A stretch of 64,000 bases of DNA. Origin: Aureimonas sp. AU12 (GTDB lineage: Bacteria; Pseudomonadota; Alphaproteobacteria; Rhizobiales; Rhizobiaceae). The notes beneath the pieces were generated by a model. It ran no database searches, was not told the DNA's origin, and was given only the letters and a program-made list of their open reading frames with translations. Positions 1-8,554 of this stretch are shown here, in pieces. A program made the translations under genes and the position numbers. The stretch covers positions 101,903 to 165,902 of the forward strand of contig NZ_BBWH01000040.1 of NCBI RefSeq assembly GCF_001463705.1. Reading direction: 5' to 3'. The first letter of the stretch is position 1, and each line of letters begins with the position of its first letter.

Positions 1-388
1 TGAGATGGGCGAACTCGTAGAGTTCGAGCGACAGGAAGGCGAGGCCGAACAGGCCGGTGACCGCCAGCCAGACGAGCGTCCCCCGCTTGTTCTCCTTCTC
101 CATCGCCAGCATGGCGAAGCCATAGGTGATGGACGAGAACAGCAGCATCGCCGTGTTGATGGCGACGAGCGGCAGGTCGAAGAGATCCGCCGGCGTCGGG
201 CCGGCGGCATAGGAGCGCCCGTAGACGCCGTAGCAGGCGAAGAGCACCGCAAAGATGAGACAGTCGCTCATCAGGTAGATCCAGAAGCCGAGCAGCGTGC
301 CGCCTTCGGCATGGCCGTCTTCCTCGGCCACGTAGAATTTCAGGTCTTCCTCGGCTGCGGGCACGCCCGTGGTGATCGCGTTCGCCAT
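1..388 (-). CDS. cyoC: Cytochrome bo3 ubiquinol oxidase subunit III (partial)
   Basis: This is the N-terminal part (about 129 residues) of subunit III of the quinol oxidase; the 3' end lies beyond the window edge. The visible protein has a short cytoplasmic N-terminus with an acidic stretch, then GFWIYLMSDCLIFAVLFACY, a first membrane helix that closely matches CyoC. Two further hydrophobic segments follow. The ATG at 388 lies three bases after the cyoB stop, so it belongs to the same operon. Subunit III carries no redox centre and supports assembly and stability of the complex in the inner membrane. Identity is firm from sequence and operon position. Confidence 0.95.
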   Translation of the reverse strand, partial: MANAITTGVPAAEEDLKFYVAEEDGHAEGGTLLGFWIYLMSDCLIFAVLFACYGVYGRSYAAGPTPADLFDLPLVAINTAMLLFSSITYGFAMLAMEKENKRGTLVWLAVTGLFGLAFLSLELYEFAHL

Positions 389-391
389 GGT

Positions 392-2395
392 TCAGACCCT
401 CGCCGCGAGCATGCTGGTGCGCTCGTTCTCCGCCCGCACCACGTCCTCGGCGGGAATGTGGAAGTCCCGGTCGTAGTTGAAGGAGTGGCCGATCGCCACC
501 GCGATGAGGGAGGCGAAGGAGAGCGCCGCCAGCCACCAGATGTACCAGATGACCGCGAAGCCGAAGACGACGCTGAGGCCGGCGAGGACGACGCCCGCGC
601 CCGTGTTCTTCGGCATGTGGATCGCCTTGAAGCCTTCGAGAGGCCGCTTGTAGCCGCGACGCTTCATGTCCGAGAAGGCGTCGTGGTCGTGGATCATCGG
701 GGTGAACGCGAAGTTGTAGACCGGCGGCGGCGAGGCGGTGGACCATTCGAGGGTCCGGCCGTCCCAGGGATCGCCGGTGTGGTCGGCCAGTTGGTCGCGG
801 CGCAGGAACGCCATCACGATCGACATCAGGAAGGACAGGATGCCGAGCAGGATGAGGAAGGCGCCGAAGGCGGCGATGATGAACCAGATCTGCAGCGAGG
901 GATCCTCGAAATGCTGCACCCGGCGCGTCACGCCCATCAGGCCGAGGATGTAGAGCGGCATGAAGGCGAACCAGAAGCCCGTCAACCAGAACCAGAAGCT
1001 CGTCTTGCCCCAGAAGGGATCTAGCTTGAAGCCGAAGGCCTTGGGGAACCAGTAGGTGGTGCCCGCGAACATGCCGAACAGCACGCCGCCGATGATGACG
1101 TTGTGGAAGTGGGCGACGAGGAAGAGCGAGTTGTGGAGCACGAAGTCGGCCGGCGGCACGGCGAGGAGCACGCCGGTCATGCCGCCGATCGTGAACGTCA
1201 CCATGAAGCCGAGCGTCCACAGCATCGGCACCTCGAAGCGGATGCGGCCCCGATACATGGTGAACAGCCAGTTGAAGATCTTCGCGCCCGTCGGGATCGA
1301 GATGATCATCGTGGTGATGCCGAAGAACGAGTTCACCGACGCGCCCGAGCCCATCGTGAAGAAGTGGTGCAGCCAGACGAGGTAGGAGAGGATGGTGATG
1401 ACGACGGTGGCGTAGACCATCGAGGCATAGCCGAAGAGGCGCTTGCCCGAGAAGGTCGAGACGACCTCGGAGAACACGCCGAAGGCCGGCAGGATGAGGA
1501 TGTAGACCTCCGGGTGGCCCCAGATCCAGATGAGGTTCACGTACATCATCGGGTTGCCGCCGAGATCGTTCGTGAAGAAGTTGGTGCCGACATAGCGGTC
1601 GAGCGTCAGCAGCGCGAGCACCGCCGTCAGCACCGGGAAGGCGGCGACGATGAGGACGTTGGTGCAGAGCGAGGTCCAGGTGAAGACCGGCATCTTCATC
1701 ATCGACATGCCCGGCGCGCGCATCTTGACGATGGTGACGACGAGATTGATACCCGAGAGCAGCGTGCCGATGCCCGCGATCTGCAGCGCCCAGATGTAGT
1801 AGTCGACGCCGACGCCCGGCGAGTAGGCCGCGCCCGACAGCGGCGGATAGGCGAGCCAGCCGGTGCGCGCGAACTCGCCGACGAAGAGCGACATCATCAC
1901 GGTCACGGCGCCGGCCGCCGTCATCCAGAAGGAGAAGTTGTTCAGGAAGGGGAAGGCGACGTCACGCGCGCCGATCTGCAGCGGCACCACGAAGTTCATC
2001 AGGCCGGTGACGAAGGGCATCGCCACGAAGAAGATCATGATGACGCCGTGAGCGGTGAAGACTTGGTCGTAGTGATGCGGCGGCAGGTAGCCCTCGACCT
2101 GACCGAAGGCCATCGCCTGCTGCGCGCGCATCATCAGCGCGTCGGCAAAGCCGCGCATCAGCATGATGAGCGCGAGGATGATGTACATGATGCCGATCTT
2201 CTTGTGATCGACGCTCGTGAACCACTCGGCCCAGAGATAGCCCCAGAGTTTGAAGTAAGTCAGCGCGCCGACGAGCGCGAGCCCGCCGAGCGCCACCACC
2301 GCGAAGGTGATGAGCAGGATCGGCTCGTGATAGGGGATCGCCTCGAGCGTCAGGCGCCCGAAGATCAGCTGCTGGAGATCCGTGTTGGCAAACAT
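392..2395 (-). CDS. cyoB: Cytochrome bo3 ubiquinol oxidase subunit I
   Basis: This is the catalytic haem-copper subunit, which oxidises ubiquinol, reduces O2 to water and pumps protons across the inner membrane. The protein has 667 residues against about 663 in E. coli CyoB. The quinone-site block ([10 protein letters not shown] at 81-90, then PPHHYDQ with His108, Asp110 and Gln111) is conserved with an offset of about ten. His116 in TAHG is the expected low-spin haem ligand. GHPEVYIL holds the CuB histidine and cross-linked tyrosine, HH and [11 protein letters not shown] supply the other CuB and haem ligands. Conservation is strong along the whole length, so this is a true bo3 quinol oxidase rather than an aa3 cytochrome c oxidase. 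It follows cyoA by 39 bases. Confidence 0.98.
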   Translation of the reverse strand: MFANTDLQQLIFGRLTLEAIPYHEPILLITFAVVALGGLALVGALTYFKLWGYLWAEWFTSVDHKKIGIMYIILALIMLMRGFADALMMRAQQAMAFGQVEGYLPPHHYDQVFTAHGVIMIFFVAMPFVTGLMNFVVPLQIGARDVAFPFLNNFSFWMTAAGAVTVMMSLFVGEFARTGWLAYPPLSGAAYSPGVGVDYYIWALQIAGIGTLLSGINLVVTIVKMRAPGMSMMKMPVFTWTSLCTNVLIVAAFPVLTAVLALLTLDRYVGTNFFTNDLGGNPMMYVNLIWIWGHPEVYILILPAFGVFSEVVSTFSGKRLFGYASMVYATVVITILSYLVWLHHFFTMGSGASVNSFFGITTMIISIPTGAKIFNWLFTMYRGRIRFEVPMLWTLGFMVTFTIGGMTGVLLAVPPADFVLHNSLFLVAHFHNVIIGGVLFGMFAGTTYWFPKAFGFKLDPFWGKTSFWFWLTGFWFAFMPLYILGLMGVTRRVQHFEDPSLQIWFIIAAFGAFLILLGILSFLMSIVMAFLRRDQLADHTGDPWDGRTLEWSTASPPPVYNFAFTPMIHDHDAFSDMKRRGYKRPLEGFKAIHMPKNTGAGVVLAGLSVVFGFAVIWYIWWLAALSFASLIAVAIGHSFNYDRDFHIPAEDVVRAENERTSMLAARV

Positions 2396-2434
2396 GGTGG
2401 ACCCGTTCTTCGATCGTTGCCGTTTCGGGCGGAC

Positions 2435-3688
2435 TTACTGGTTCAGCTGCGCGGGAGCGGGCGAGGACGACCCCGTCTCGCCGGACCCGGCATCCGGCAT
2501 CGGCCTGTCGTGCGACATGCCCGGCATCGCGTGGCCTTCATGGCCCTGTCCGGCCGGCGCCGCGGACGATCCGGCAGCAGCCGGAGAGGCCGCGGCCGGC
2601 TGCATGCCCTCGGGCTGGACCTCGGACTTCGGCGTGCGGCCCGAGGCCGGGAACGTGGCGCCCGGCGCCTCCGACCCTTCGCCATGCGCCAGACCGTGGC
2701 CGAAGCCCTCGTGCGAACCGGAGCGATCATGCACCAGCCGCTCGCGGTTGCCTTCATGATTTTCGACGCCGCCGCCGGCCGCGTCGATCTGCATCATCTC
2801 GGCCATGCACATCTTGCCGGGCTCGACGCAGAGACCGAGAATGGCGTCGTAGAGCCCGTTCTCGACCGAGGCGTAGTAATGTACAGGCTCGGCTTCGCTC
2901 GGCTTCTCGACCTCGAGATAGCGGGCGCGGTCGAGCGTCTGGCCGTCGGCCTTCACCTTCGCCACCCAGGCGTCGAAGCCCGCGGTGTCGAGCCCGTGGA
3001 ACTTGAAGCGCATGCGCGAGAAGCCCGAGCCGCTGTAGTTGGCCGAGAACCCGTCGTAGATGCCGGGCTTGTTGATGACGGCGTGGAGCTGCGTCTGCAT
3101 GCCCGGCATGGCGTAGATCTGGCCGGCGAGCGCGGGCACGAAGAACGAGTTCATGATCGCCGCCGAGGTCAGCTTGAAGGCGATGGGGCGATCCACCGGT
3201 GCGGCGAGCTCGTTGACCGTGGCGATGCCGTATTCCGGGTAGAAGAACATCCACTTCCAGTCGAGCGCCACGACCTCGACCGTCAGCGGCTCCATCTCGG
3301 CCGTCACCGGGCGCGCGGCGTCGATGCGCCCGATCGGCCGGTAGGGGTCGAGGAGATGGGTCGAGATCCAGGTCAGCGCGCCGAGCGCGATGATGATCAT
3401 CAGCGGCGCCGTCCAGATCAGCACTTCCAGGCCGGTCGAGTGGTGCCAGTCGGGATCGTAGGTCGCCGTCTTGTTCGAGGCGCGGTAGCGCCAGGCGAAC
3501 AGCAGCGTGGCCGCGATCACCGGCACGATGATGAGCAGCATCAGGATGGTGGAGACGACGATGAGGTCGCGCTGCTGCGAGGCGACGTCGCCCGACGGGC
3601 TCATCACCACCATGTTGCAGCCGCCCAGCAAGCCGAGAAGCGGAAGCATCCCGAGGATGCGCAGAATTTTCGCGCGCAAAACGACCAT
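2435..3688 (-). CDS. cyoA: Cytochrome bo3 ubiquinol oxidase subunit II (lipoprotein) with His/Met-rich tail
   Basis: Subunit II of the quinol oxidase. I chose the ATG at 3688 (417 residues) because GGAGG stands four bases before it; an in-frame ATG at 3715 lacks such a site. The start gives a lipoprotein signal with lipobox LLGGC (Cys24), then two membrane helices and the periplasmic cupredoxin domain (FYPEYGIATVNE, NSFFVPALAGQIYAMPGMQT). The CuA cysteines and histidines of cytochrome c oxidases are absent, as expected for CyoA. The conserved part ends near EMMQIDAAGG, about residue 310. Beyond it lies an unusual tail of roughly 100 residues rich in Ala, Pro, Gly, His and Met, including HEGHAMPGMSHDRPMP. 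E. coli CyoA is about 315 residues, so the tail is extra. Confidence 0.96.
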   Translation of the reverse strand: MVVLRAKILRILGMLPLLGLLGGCNMVVMSPSGDVASQQRDLIVVSTILMLLIIVPVIAATLLFAWRYRASNKTATYDPDWHHSTGLEVLIWTAPLMIIIALGALTWISTHLLDPYRPIGRIDAARPVTAEMEPLTVEVVALDWKWMFFYPEYGIATVNELAAPVDRPIAFKLTSAAIMNSFFVPALAGQIYAMPGMQTQLHAVINKPGIYDGFSANYSGSGFSRMRFKFHGLDTAGFDAWVAKVKADGQTLDRARYLEVEKPSEAEPVHYYASVENGLYDAILGLCVEPGKMCMAEMMQIDAAGGGVENHEGNRERLVHDRSGSHEGFGHGLAHGEGSEAPGATFPASGRTPKSEVQPEGMQPAAASPAAAGSSAAPAGQGHEGHAMPGMSHDRPMPDAGSGETGSSSPAPAQLNQ

Positions 3689-3742
3689 CTCACCTCCAAT
3701 GCGATAGACTGCCATCTACTGGCACGAGGCATGGAATGGGAT

Positions 3743-3757
3743 TGGACGTTTTGTCCA
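3743..3757. promoter_or_regulatory. 15-bp palindrome in the cyoA/MFS divergent promoter region
   Basis: TGGAC-GTTTT-GTCCA is a perfect inverted repeat with 5-bp arms and a 5-bp spacer. It sits between cyoA (start 3688, minus) and the MFS gene (start 3868, plus). The spacing suits a dimeric regulator. I do not recognise the site as a named operator, and its function is inferred from position only. Confidence 0.35.
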
Positions 3758-3867
3758 CCCCGGATCGTTTGACGAGGGCCCGCCCGCGGCCCTATTCGAA
3801 ACCACTACAAGATGCCGCAGCCGGCGCCGTCCGGCGCGGCGCGTCGGAACGGCAGGAGGATGCGGCC

Positions 3868-5208
3868 ATGGCGGCGACAACTCAAGGGATGGCCTCGTCG
3901 ACCGGCCTGGAGGACGACGCAAGACAGGTCTCGTCCGACGGCCACGTCTCGCCCACCGAGATCGCCATCGGCGTGGTGATCGGTCGCGCCTCGGAAGCCT
4001 TCGACTTCTTCGTCTTCGGCCTCGCCTGCATCCTCGTCTTCCCGGCGCTGATCTTTCCCTTCGCCGACCACCTGACGGGAACGCTCTATTCCTTCGCCAT
4101 CTTCGGCCTCGCCTTCGTGGTGCGCCCGGTCGGTTCGATCCTCTTCATGGAAGTGGATCGCCGTCACGGGCGCGGCGTCAAGCTGACGATCGCGCTCTTC
4201 CTTCTCGGCGGCTCGACGGCGGCCATCGCCTTCCTGCCGGGCTACGAGACGATCGGCTCCTGGGCCATCGTCTCGCTCATCGTCTTCCGCGCCGGCCAGG
4301 GCTTCGCGCTCGGCGGCGCCTGGGACGGCCTCGCCTCGCTGCTGGCGCTCAACGTGCCGGAGAACCGGCGCGGCTGGTACGCCATGGTGCCCCAGCTCGG
4401 CGGCCCCATCGGCTTCATCATCGCCAGCGGGCTCTTCGCCTTCTTCGTGCTCAACCTCTCGACCGAGGACTTCATCGGCTGGGGCTGGCGCTATCCCTTC
4501 TTCGTCGCCTTCACCATCAACGTCGTGGCGCTCTTCGCGCGGCTGCGCCTGATCGCGACGGAGGAGTTCGTGCAGCTCTTCGAGCGCCGCGACCTCGTGC
4601 CGGTGCGGGTCTTCGAGCTCCTGCGTGAACAGGGGCGCGCCATCCTGCTGGGCGCCTTCGTGCCGCTGGCGAGCTTCGCGCTCTTCCATCTCGTGACGAT
4701 CTTCCCGCTCTCCTACATCGACATCTATTCCGACCGCTCGCCCGGCGAGTTCCTGCTTACCCAGATGGCCGGCGCGGTTCTCTGCCTCGTCTGCACCGCG
4801 CTGTCGGGCACGATCGCCGACCGGATCGGACGCCGGAAGCTGCTCGGCATCTGCGCCGTGGGGATCGGCGTCTTCTCGATCGTCACGCCCTTCCTGCTTG
4901 GCGGCGGCACCGCCGGACAGACCACCTTCGTCTTCGTCGGCTTCGCGCTGCTGGGCTTCGCGCACGGACAGGCGGCGGGCTCGGTCGCGTCGAACTTCTC
5001 GAACCAGAACCGCTACACCGGCTCGGCACTGACCACCGACCTCGCCTGGCTGATCGGCGCCGGCTTCGCGCCGCTCGTGGCGCTCGGCTTCTCCTCGCGG
5101 TTCGGCCTCGTGGCGGTGGGCGTCTACCTCTTCTCGGGCGCCGCCTGCACGCTGGCGGCGCTGGCTTACAACAAGCGCATGGGTCTGAAGGACAGCGGCG
5201 CCGCCTGA
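3868..5208 (+). CDS. MFS transporter divergent from the cyo operon
   Basis: A 446-residue major facilitator superfamily membrane protein. The ATG at 3868 is preceded by GGAGGA at a good distance; the open frame runs further upstream but that part is low-complexity. After about 25 polar residues, hydrophobic helices follow in two blocks of six. The loop 2-3 signature is degenerate (MEVDRRHGRGVK), and the loop 8-9 equivalent is present (GTIADRIGRRKLLG). The pattern resembles metabolite:H+ symporter-type MFS proteins. A divergent MFS gene next to cyoABCD is common in Hyphomicrobiales, but the substrate is unknown. It shares an intergenic region of about 180 bp with cyoA, so the two may respond to the same signal. 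Confidence 0.85.
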   Translation: MAATTQGMASSTGLEDDARQVSSDGHVSPTEIAIGVVIGRASEAFDFFVFGLACILVFPALIFPFADHLTGTLYSFAIFGLAFVVRPVGSILFMEVDRRHGRGVKLTIALFLLGGSTAAIAFLPGYETIGSWAIVSLIVFRAGQGFALGGAWDGLASLLALNVPENRRGWYAMVPQLGGPIGFIIASGLFAFFVLNLSTEDFIGWGWRYPFFVAFTINVVALFARLRLIATEEFVQLFERRDLVPVRVFELLREQGRAILLGAFVPLASFALFHLVTIFPLSYIDIYSDRSPGEFLLTQMAGAVLCLVCTALSGTIADRIGRRKLLGICAVGIGVFSIVTPFLLGGGTAGQTTFVFVGFALLGFAHGQAAGSVASNFSNQNRYTGSALTTDLAWLIGAGFAPLVALGFSSRFGLVAVGVYLFSGAACTLAALAYNKRMGLKDSGAA

Positions 5209-5390
5209 CGGCGCCGTTCCCCCCGGCGATATTCGCCGACGCCAACGCGCCGCCTGCTCCCGAGCGATCCGCATCGCCCGCCGGGCCCGCGGCGTTTTCG
5301 TGCCGATGGCCGAGCCATGCGCACGATCGCCCCTTTCCAGCGGCCGCCGCTTCGCGCTTATGGGCCGGGCAACTTCAAGGAACACGCGCG

Positions 5391-5636
5391 ATGCCCGTCC
5401 AGACCCTCTACATCGTCCAGCAGTTCGAGAAGATGGGAAAGCGGCTCGTCGCGGGACGCCAGATGAGCTTCAAGACGCCGGGCGAGGCCGCCGCACGCGC
5501 CGACCGGGACGCCTCGCGGGTGGTGGGTGTCGTCGCCATCCAGCAGACCGTGGACACCGACACGGGCGAGGTGCTGGAGGAGCCCGCGGTTCTCGCCCGT
5601 CACGGCGAATTGCCGGCCGAGTTCAGCGAGGCCTGA
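5391..5636 (+). CDS. Small conserved-looking hypothetical protein (81 aa)
   Basis: An 81-residue soluble protein with no signal peptide. The ATG at 5391 follows AAGGA by about ten bases. The sequence starts MPVQTLYIVQQFEKMGKRLV and contains a basic, Ala/Arg-rich middle (GEAAARADRDASRVVGVVAI). It ends acidic. I do not assign a family; similar short proteins that begin with a predicted beta strand and a KTPGEA-like segment are seen in Hyphomicrobiales genomes. It stands alone, with about 180 bp before it and an AT-rich stretch after it. Confidence 0.6.
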   Translation: MPVQTLYIVQQFEKMGKRLVAGRQMSFKTPGEAAARADRDASRVVGVVAIQQTVDTDTGEVLEEPAVLARHGELPAEFSEA

Positions 5637-5916
5637 TCGCGCCGAGGCGAGAGCCGCGCGGCCTGGAACGCCGCGCTTCGTCGATGGCCGAAAGAACGCA
5701 AGTCATTCTTCGAAACCGACTTTAATCGATTGCGAAAGACTTCGATCGACTGCGCATCCATCAGTTTTTCTGGTTTCAAACCGAATATTATGATTTTCTT
5801 GTATTTTTGCGCAACTGTCCCATATTCATGATGTGAGCGAATTTACGCCGAAGCGGCCGGATCGAGGCCGCCTCGGTCGCAGGGCCTCCGGCCGACCGCT
5901 CGCCAGGACCAACATC
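5637..5916. other. AT-rich intergenic stretch before the CsbD-like gene
   Basis: About 280 bases without a convincing gene. The part 5700-5835 is much richer in A and T than its surroundings, for example around ccgaatattatgattttctt. It contains the perfect palindrome TTGCGCAA at 5807-5814. Such a drop in GC content in a high-GC genome usually marks a promoter region, here probably for the CsbD-like gene. I could not fix a -35/-10 pair with confidence. Confidence 0.4.
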
Positions 5917-6135
5917 ATGTTCGGATATCAAGGTGGCGAAAGCGACGAGACGGTCGCCCGCAAGCGCGTCTACATGGGCGAAGCCCGGATCCGCTGGCCC
6001 TTCCTGACCAAGTTCGACGTCACCACCATCCACAACGAGCAGCAGCTCGCCACGATGGTCCGCGACCGCCTGCACCTGTCGCGCACCGCCGCCGATGCCG
6101 AAGTTCATGAATGGACGAGAGGCAAGACCTTCTGA
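5917..6135 (+). CDS. Small CsbD-like stress protein (72 aa)
   Basis: A 72-residue protein. I place the start at the ATG at 5917, with AGGA about nine bases upstream; a GTG at 5833 would add 28 residues of arginine-rich sequence that looks non-coding. The segment from residue 23 onward has the spacing of CsbD/YjbJ proteins: Trp, then LT, Asp, Ile, QL, a V..R pair, SR, an A...V pair and a second Trp (RWPFLTKFDVTTI and SRTAADAEVHEW). CsbD-family proteins are small, helical and usually induced by general stress; their biochemical role is unknown. The resemblance is a pattern match by eye and needs a profile search. The AT-rich upstream region fits a stress-controlled promoter. Confidence 0.6.
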   Translation: MFGYQGGESDETVARKRVYMGEARIRWPFLTKFDVTTIHNEQQLATMVRDRLHLSRTAADAEVHEWTRGKTF

Positions 6136-6233
6136 GACGCCGTGCTCGCGCCGCTCGCCGCGGCTGACACCAGGAGAACGCTGCGCTGAAGCTCCAGCCC
6201 AAGCGCTGACGACCATCCCCGGAAGGACCTGCC

Positions 6234-6452
6234 ATGATTAAGTCGACGCCGATCCTCGCCTCGCGCGCCAAGCCCGCCGCCGCGCCCGCAACTTCCGCCT
6301 TTGCCAGCGTCGTCACGGGCGCTGCCGCGATCCGCGCCCGCAACATGCGGCTTCGAACGCTGCGCATGGCCGTCGAGGATCAGGCGAGCGCGATCCGGCT
6401 CCCCGCTCCGCCCCCTGTCGGACCAGCCCTCCCGGAGACGAACGACCGATGA
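6234..6452 (+). CDS. Small Ala/Arg-rich hypothetical protein, coupled to the next gene
   Basis: A 72-residue frame with a clear GGAAGGA ribosome site six bases before the ATG. Its stop overlaps the next start as ATGA (6449-6452), a sign of translational coupling. The first half is Ala-rich, the middle is basic (RARNMRLRTLRMAV), and the end is Pro-rich. No family is recognised. The evidence that it is real is the ribosome site and the overlap; the composition alone is weak. Confidence 0.45.
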   Translation: MIKSTPILASRAKPAAAPATSAFASVVTGAAAIRARNMRLRTLRMAVEDQASAIRLPAPPPVGPALPETNDR

Positions 6453-6997
6453 CCGCCTCCCCCCGCACGCTCGCCCCGACCGCAGCCGCGCCCGCCGCGC
6501 TCGATCTCAGCCCCCTGCCCGGCGACGGTGAGGCGGTCCCGATCCTGGTCGACTTCACCGTTCCCGCCGACGTCTTCTGGTCGTCCTCCGCCCGCCGCCT
6601 GACGCGGCAGGGGTCGATGCGCTTCAAGAGCTTCGACACGCTGTCGGAGGCCGTGCGCTTCGTGATCGACGACAAGAGCGAACAGCGCTTCCGCTGCGCC
6701 GTGGATACCGCCGACGACCGCTACGAGGACGATGCGATCGAAGCCCTCTACGGGCGCGACGATTTTCCCGCCGGCTTGAAGGCGACCGGTCCGCGCGTCG
6801 CAGCGATCGTGGCGGCCACCGCCTACGACCTGCGCCACGAAGAGCGGGGCACCTGGACCGTCTACGAGGTTCGCACCGGCGAGGCCGTCATCATCAACGG
6901 TGTCCTGATGACCCGCATGGGGCTCGTCGAGGCCGGGAACATGGCCCGTGCCCTCAACGGGCCCGACCGGCAGGACATGCTGGCCATGGGCCCCTGA
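6449..6997 (+). CDS. Hypothetical protein (182 aa)
   Basis: A 182-residue protein of unknown function. The N-terminal 25 residues are Ala/Pro-rich. Residues 30-100 contain a compact block (FDTLSEAVRFVIDDKSEQRF and YEDDAIEALYGRDDFP) that looks like a folded alpha/beta unit. A second block follows from about residue 110 (IVAATAYDLRHEERGTWTVY). The ATG overlaps the upstream stop by four bases, so the pair is probably co-translated. No signal peptide or membrane helix is visible. Converges with the NUDIX gene, with a short GC hairpin (GGGCTTCAGCCC) in the gap. Confidence 0.65.
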   Translation: MTASPRTLAPTAAAPAALDLSPLPGDGEAVPILVDFTVPADVFWSSSARRLTRQGSMRFKSFDTLSEAVRFVIDDKSEQRFRCAVDTADDRYEDDAIEALYGRDDFPAGLKATGPRVAAIVAATAYDLRHEERGTWTVYEVRTGEAVIINGVLMTRMGLVEAGNMARALNGPDRQDMLAMGP

Positions 6998-7110
6998 AAC
7001 GGGATCGGCGGGCTTCAGCCCGTCGCTTCCGTTTTGCGACCAACCCGATCAGCGCACGCGTGACCGGCCGCACGACCTCGTCCGGTAGGGCGTAGCTCCT
7101 CCCGCGGCGC

Positions 7111-7677
7111 TTAGAACTCCTCCGTCGCCAGCCGTCGACCGTCGGGCATCCGGTCGCCCGACGCGTCGCCGGGATTGCCGAAGGGCACGGGCGACGCGCC
7201 GCCTTGCGCCTCGCGTTCATGGTTCAGCGCCCAGTGGACGGAGGGAAAGGCCAGATCCTCCCAGGGGATCTCGTCCCAGCCAAAGAGCCTCACTTCGAGG
7301 CTCTCGATGCCCGCTTCGATACGGGGATCGGCGAGTTCGGCCCGGAAGATCAGCTGGACCTGGCTGATGCGCGGCACCGAATAGACCGCCAGCAGCCGCT
7401 CGATGCGAAGGTCGGCGCCAGCCTCCTCGCGCGCCTCGCGACGGGCGCCCTCCTCCGGCGTCTCGTTCAGTTCCATGTAGCCGGCAGGGATCGTCCAGAA
7501 CCCCGAGCGCGGGTCGATGGCGCGCCGGCACAGCAGCACTTGGCCCCCAAACCGCACCACCGAGCCTACGACGATCTTGGGATTGTCGTAGGCGACGAAG
7601 CCGCAATGGTCGCAGACCTTGCGGGGCAGGCCGTCGCCTTCGGGAATGCGGAGCGAGAAGGAGGGGGTCGTGTCCAT
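7111..7677 (-). CDS. NUDIX hydrolase with N-terminal zinc-finger-like CxxC
   Basis: A 188-residue NUDIX pyrophosphohydrolase. The Nudix box is intact: GYMELNETPEEGARREAREE followed by AGAD, with the REAREEAG core that binds catalytic metal. The N-terminus has CDHCGFVAYDNPK, the remnant of the zinc ribbon found in NudC-like and YjhB-like NUDIX proteins; only one Cys pair is present. Substrates of this group include NADH, ADP-ribose and other nucleoside diphosphate derivatives, so the exact substrate cannot be given. It lies downstream of ccmG on the same strand with a gap of 77 bases, and may be read through from the ccm operon. Confidence 0.9.
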   Translation of the reverse strand: MDTTPSFSLRIPEGDGLPRKVCDHCGFVAYDNPKIVVGSVVRFGGQVLLCRRAIDPRSGFWTIPAGYMELNETPEEGARREAREEAGADLRIERLLAVYSVPRISQVQLIFRAELADPRIEAGIESLEVRLFGWDEIPWEDLAFPSVHWALNHEREAQGGASPVPFGNPGDASGDRMPDGRRLATEEF

Positions 7678-7754
7678 GAGTCTCTAGATGGCGCAGCCGT
7701 GTGGGTCGGCGACGTCGGCGGCGTAAAATCGCCGGGGCCGCGAAGGCCCGCCCG

Positions 7755-8390
7755 TCAGTTCGGGGGCGCCGCGTTCCCGGCGCTCGCCGCGCGCAGGGCC
7801 GGCAGCAGTCCGTCCGCCACCGCCCGAGGCGTCAGCGGCCCCGTCTGCTTCCAGAGGATGGTGCCTCCCGGCGAGACGAGGAAGGTTTCCGGCACGCCGT
7901 AGACCCCCCAGTCGATCGTCGAGCGCCCGGCATCGTCGACCCCCACGGCATCAAAGGGATTGCCGAGATCGCGCAGGAAGCCGGCGGCGTTTTCCGGCTT
8001 GTCCTTGTAGTTGATCGCCGAAATCTCCAGCCCCGTGGCCTCGAGCGCGGGATCGCGCGACAGCTGGAGCAGCAGCGGATGCTCCTCGCGGCAGGGCACG
8101 CACCAGGACGCGAAGACATTGACGAGGCGCGGCCGCCCGTCGCCGCCCGCCGCGATCGCGAGGCCCGGCACCGGCATCCCGTTCGCACCCGTCAGGCCGG
8201 CCAGCGGCGGCAGCACGGTGGCCGGCGCGGGCTGGCCGATCAGCGCCGAGGGCAGCGTCTGCGGATCGTGGCCGGAGGCCAGCTGGTAGAGGAACAGCCC
8301 GGCGAGCGCCGCAAAGATCGCGACCGGCGCGAAGGCGATCCAGGGCCGGCGACGGCGCAGCGGCGAGGCGGTCTCGTCCGGCGCGCTCAC
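7755..8390 (-). CDS. ccmG: Thiol:disulfide oxidoreductase CcmG (DsbE)
   Basis: The periplasmic, membrane-anchored thioredoxin-like protein that keeps the apocytochrome CxxCH motif reduced during c-type cytochrome maturation. It has 211 residues: one N-terminal helix (about 17-35) and a thioredoxin fold with the active site WCVPC (Cys97, Cys100). The cis-Pro region YGVPETFLV is typical of CcmG. The start is a GTG at 8390 that overlaps the ccmD stop as GTGA, which implies coupled translation. It is the last gene of the ccm operon here. Confidence 0.95.
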   Translation of the reverse strand: MSAPDETASPLRRRRPWIAFAPVAIFAALAGLFLYQLASGHDPQTLPSALIGQPAPATVLPPLAGLTGANGMPVPGLAIAAGGDGRPRLVNVFASWCVPCREEHPLLLQLSRDPALEATGLEISAINYKDKPENAAGFLRDLGNPFDAVGVDDAGRSTIDWGVYGVPETFLVSPGGTILWKQTGPLTPRAVADGLLPALRAASAGNAAPPN

Positions 8391-8554
8391 GGAAGCGGCG
8401 CCGCCGGGCGCTTGCGCGGGCTGGACGCCTCCAGCTCGGCCAGCCGCGCCTTCGTGCGCCGCGCGTCGCGGGCGATCCAGGCGACGAGCCCGACGAGCGC
8501 GAGGGCCGACATGCCGTAGGCGGCGGCGACGAAGGCGGCGTAGTCGGCCGCCAT
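8387..8554 (-). CDS. ccmD: Haem exporter protein CcmD
   Basis: A 55-residue protein with one membrane helix (about residues 13-29, GMSALALVGLVAWIA) followed by a basic, charged tail (RRTKARLAELEAS), the standard CcmD layout. CcmD is needed to release holo-CcmE from the CcmABC complex. Its ATG overlaps the ccmC stop by one base, and its stop overlaps the ccmG start. Position between ccmC and ccmG makes the assignment firm despite the short length. Confidence 0.92.
   Translation of the reverse strand: MAADYAAFVAAAYGMSALALVGLVAWIARDARRTKARLAELEASSPRKRPAAPLP

Noticed and set aside
2435..3688. Cytochrome c oxidase subunit II (CuA type)
   Set aside because: CuA ligands are absent and subunit I is a clear bo3 quinol oxidase.
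1103..3772. 889-codon open frame on the plus strand opposite cyoA and cyoB
   Set aside because: The translation is Arg/His/Asp-rich and repetitive, as expected for the antisense of a GC-rich gene; cyoA and cyoB on the other strand are certain.
3805..5385. 526-codon minus-strand frame opposite the MFS gene
   Set aside because: Highly charged shadow composition; the MFS protein is clear on the plus strand.
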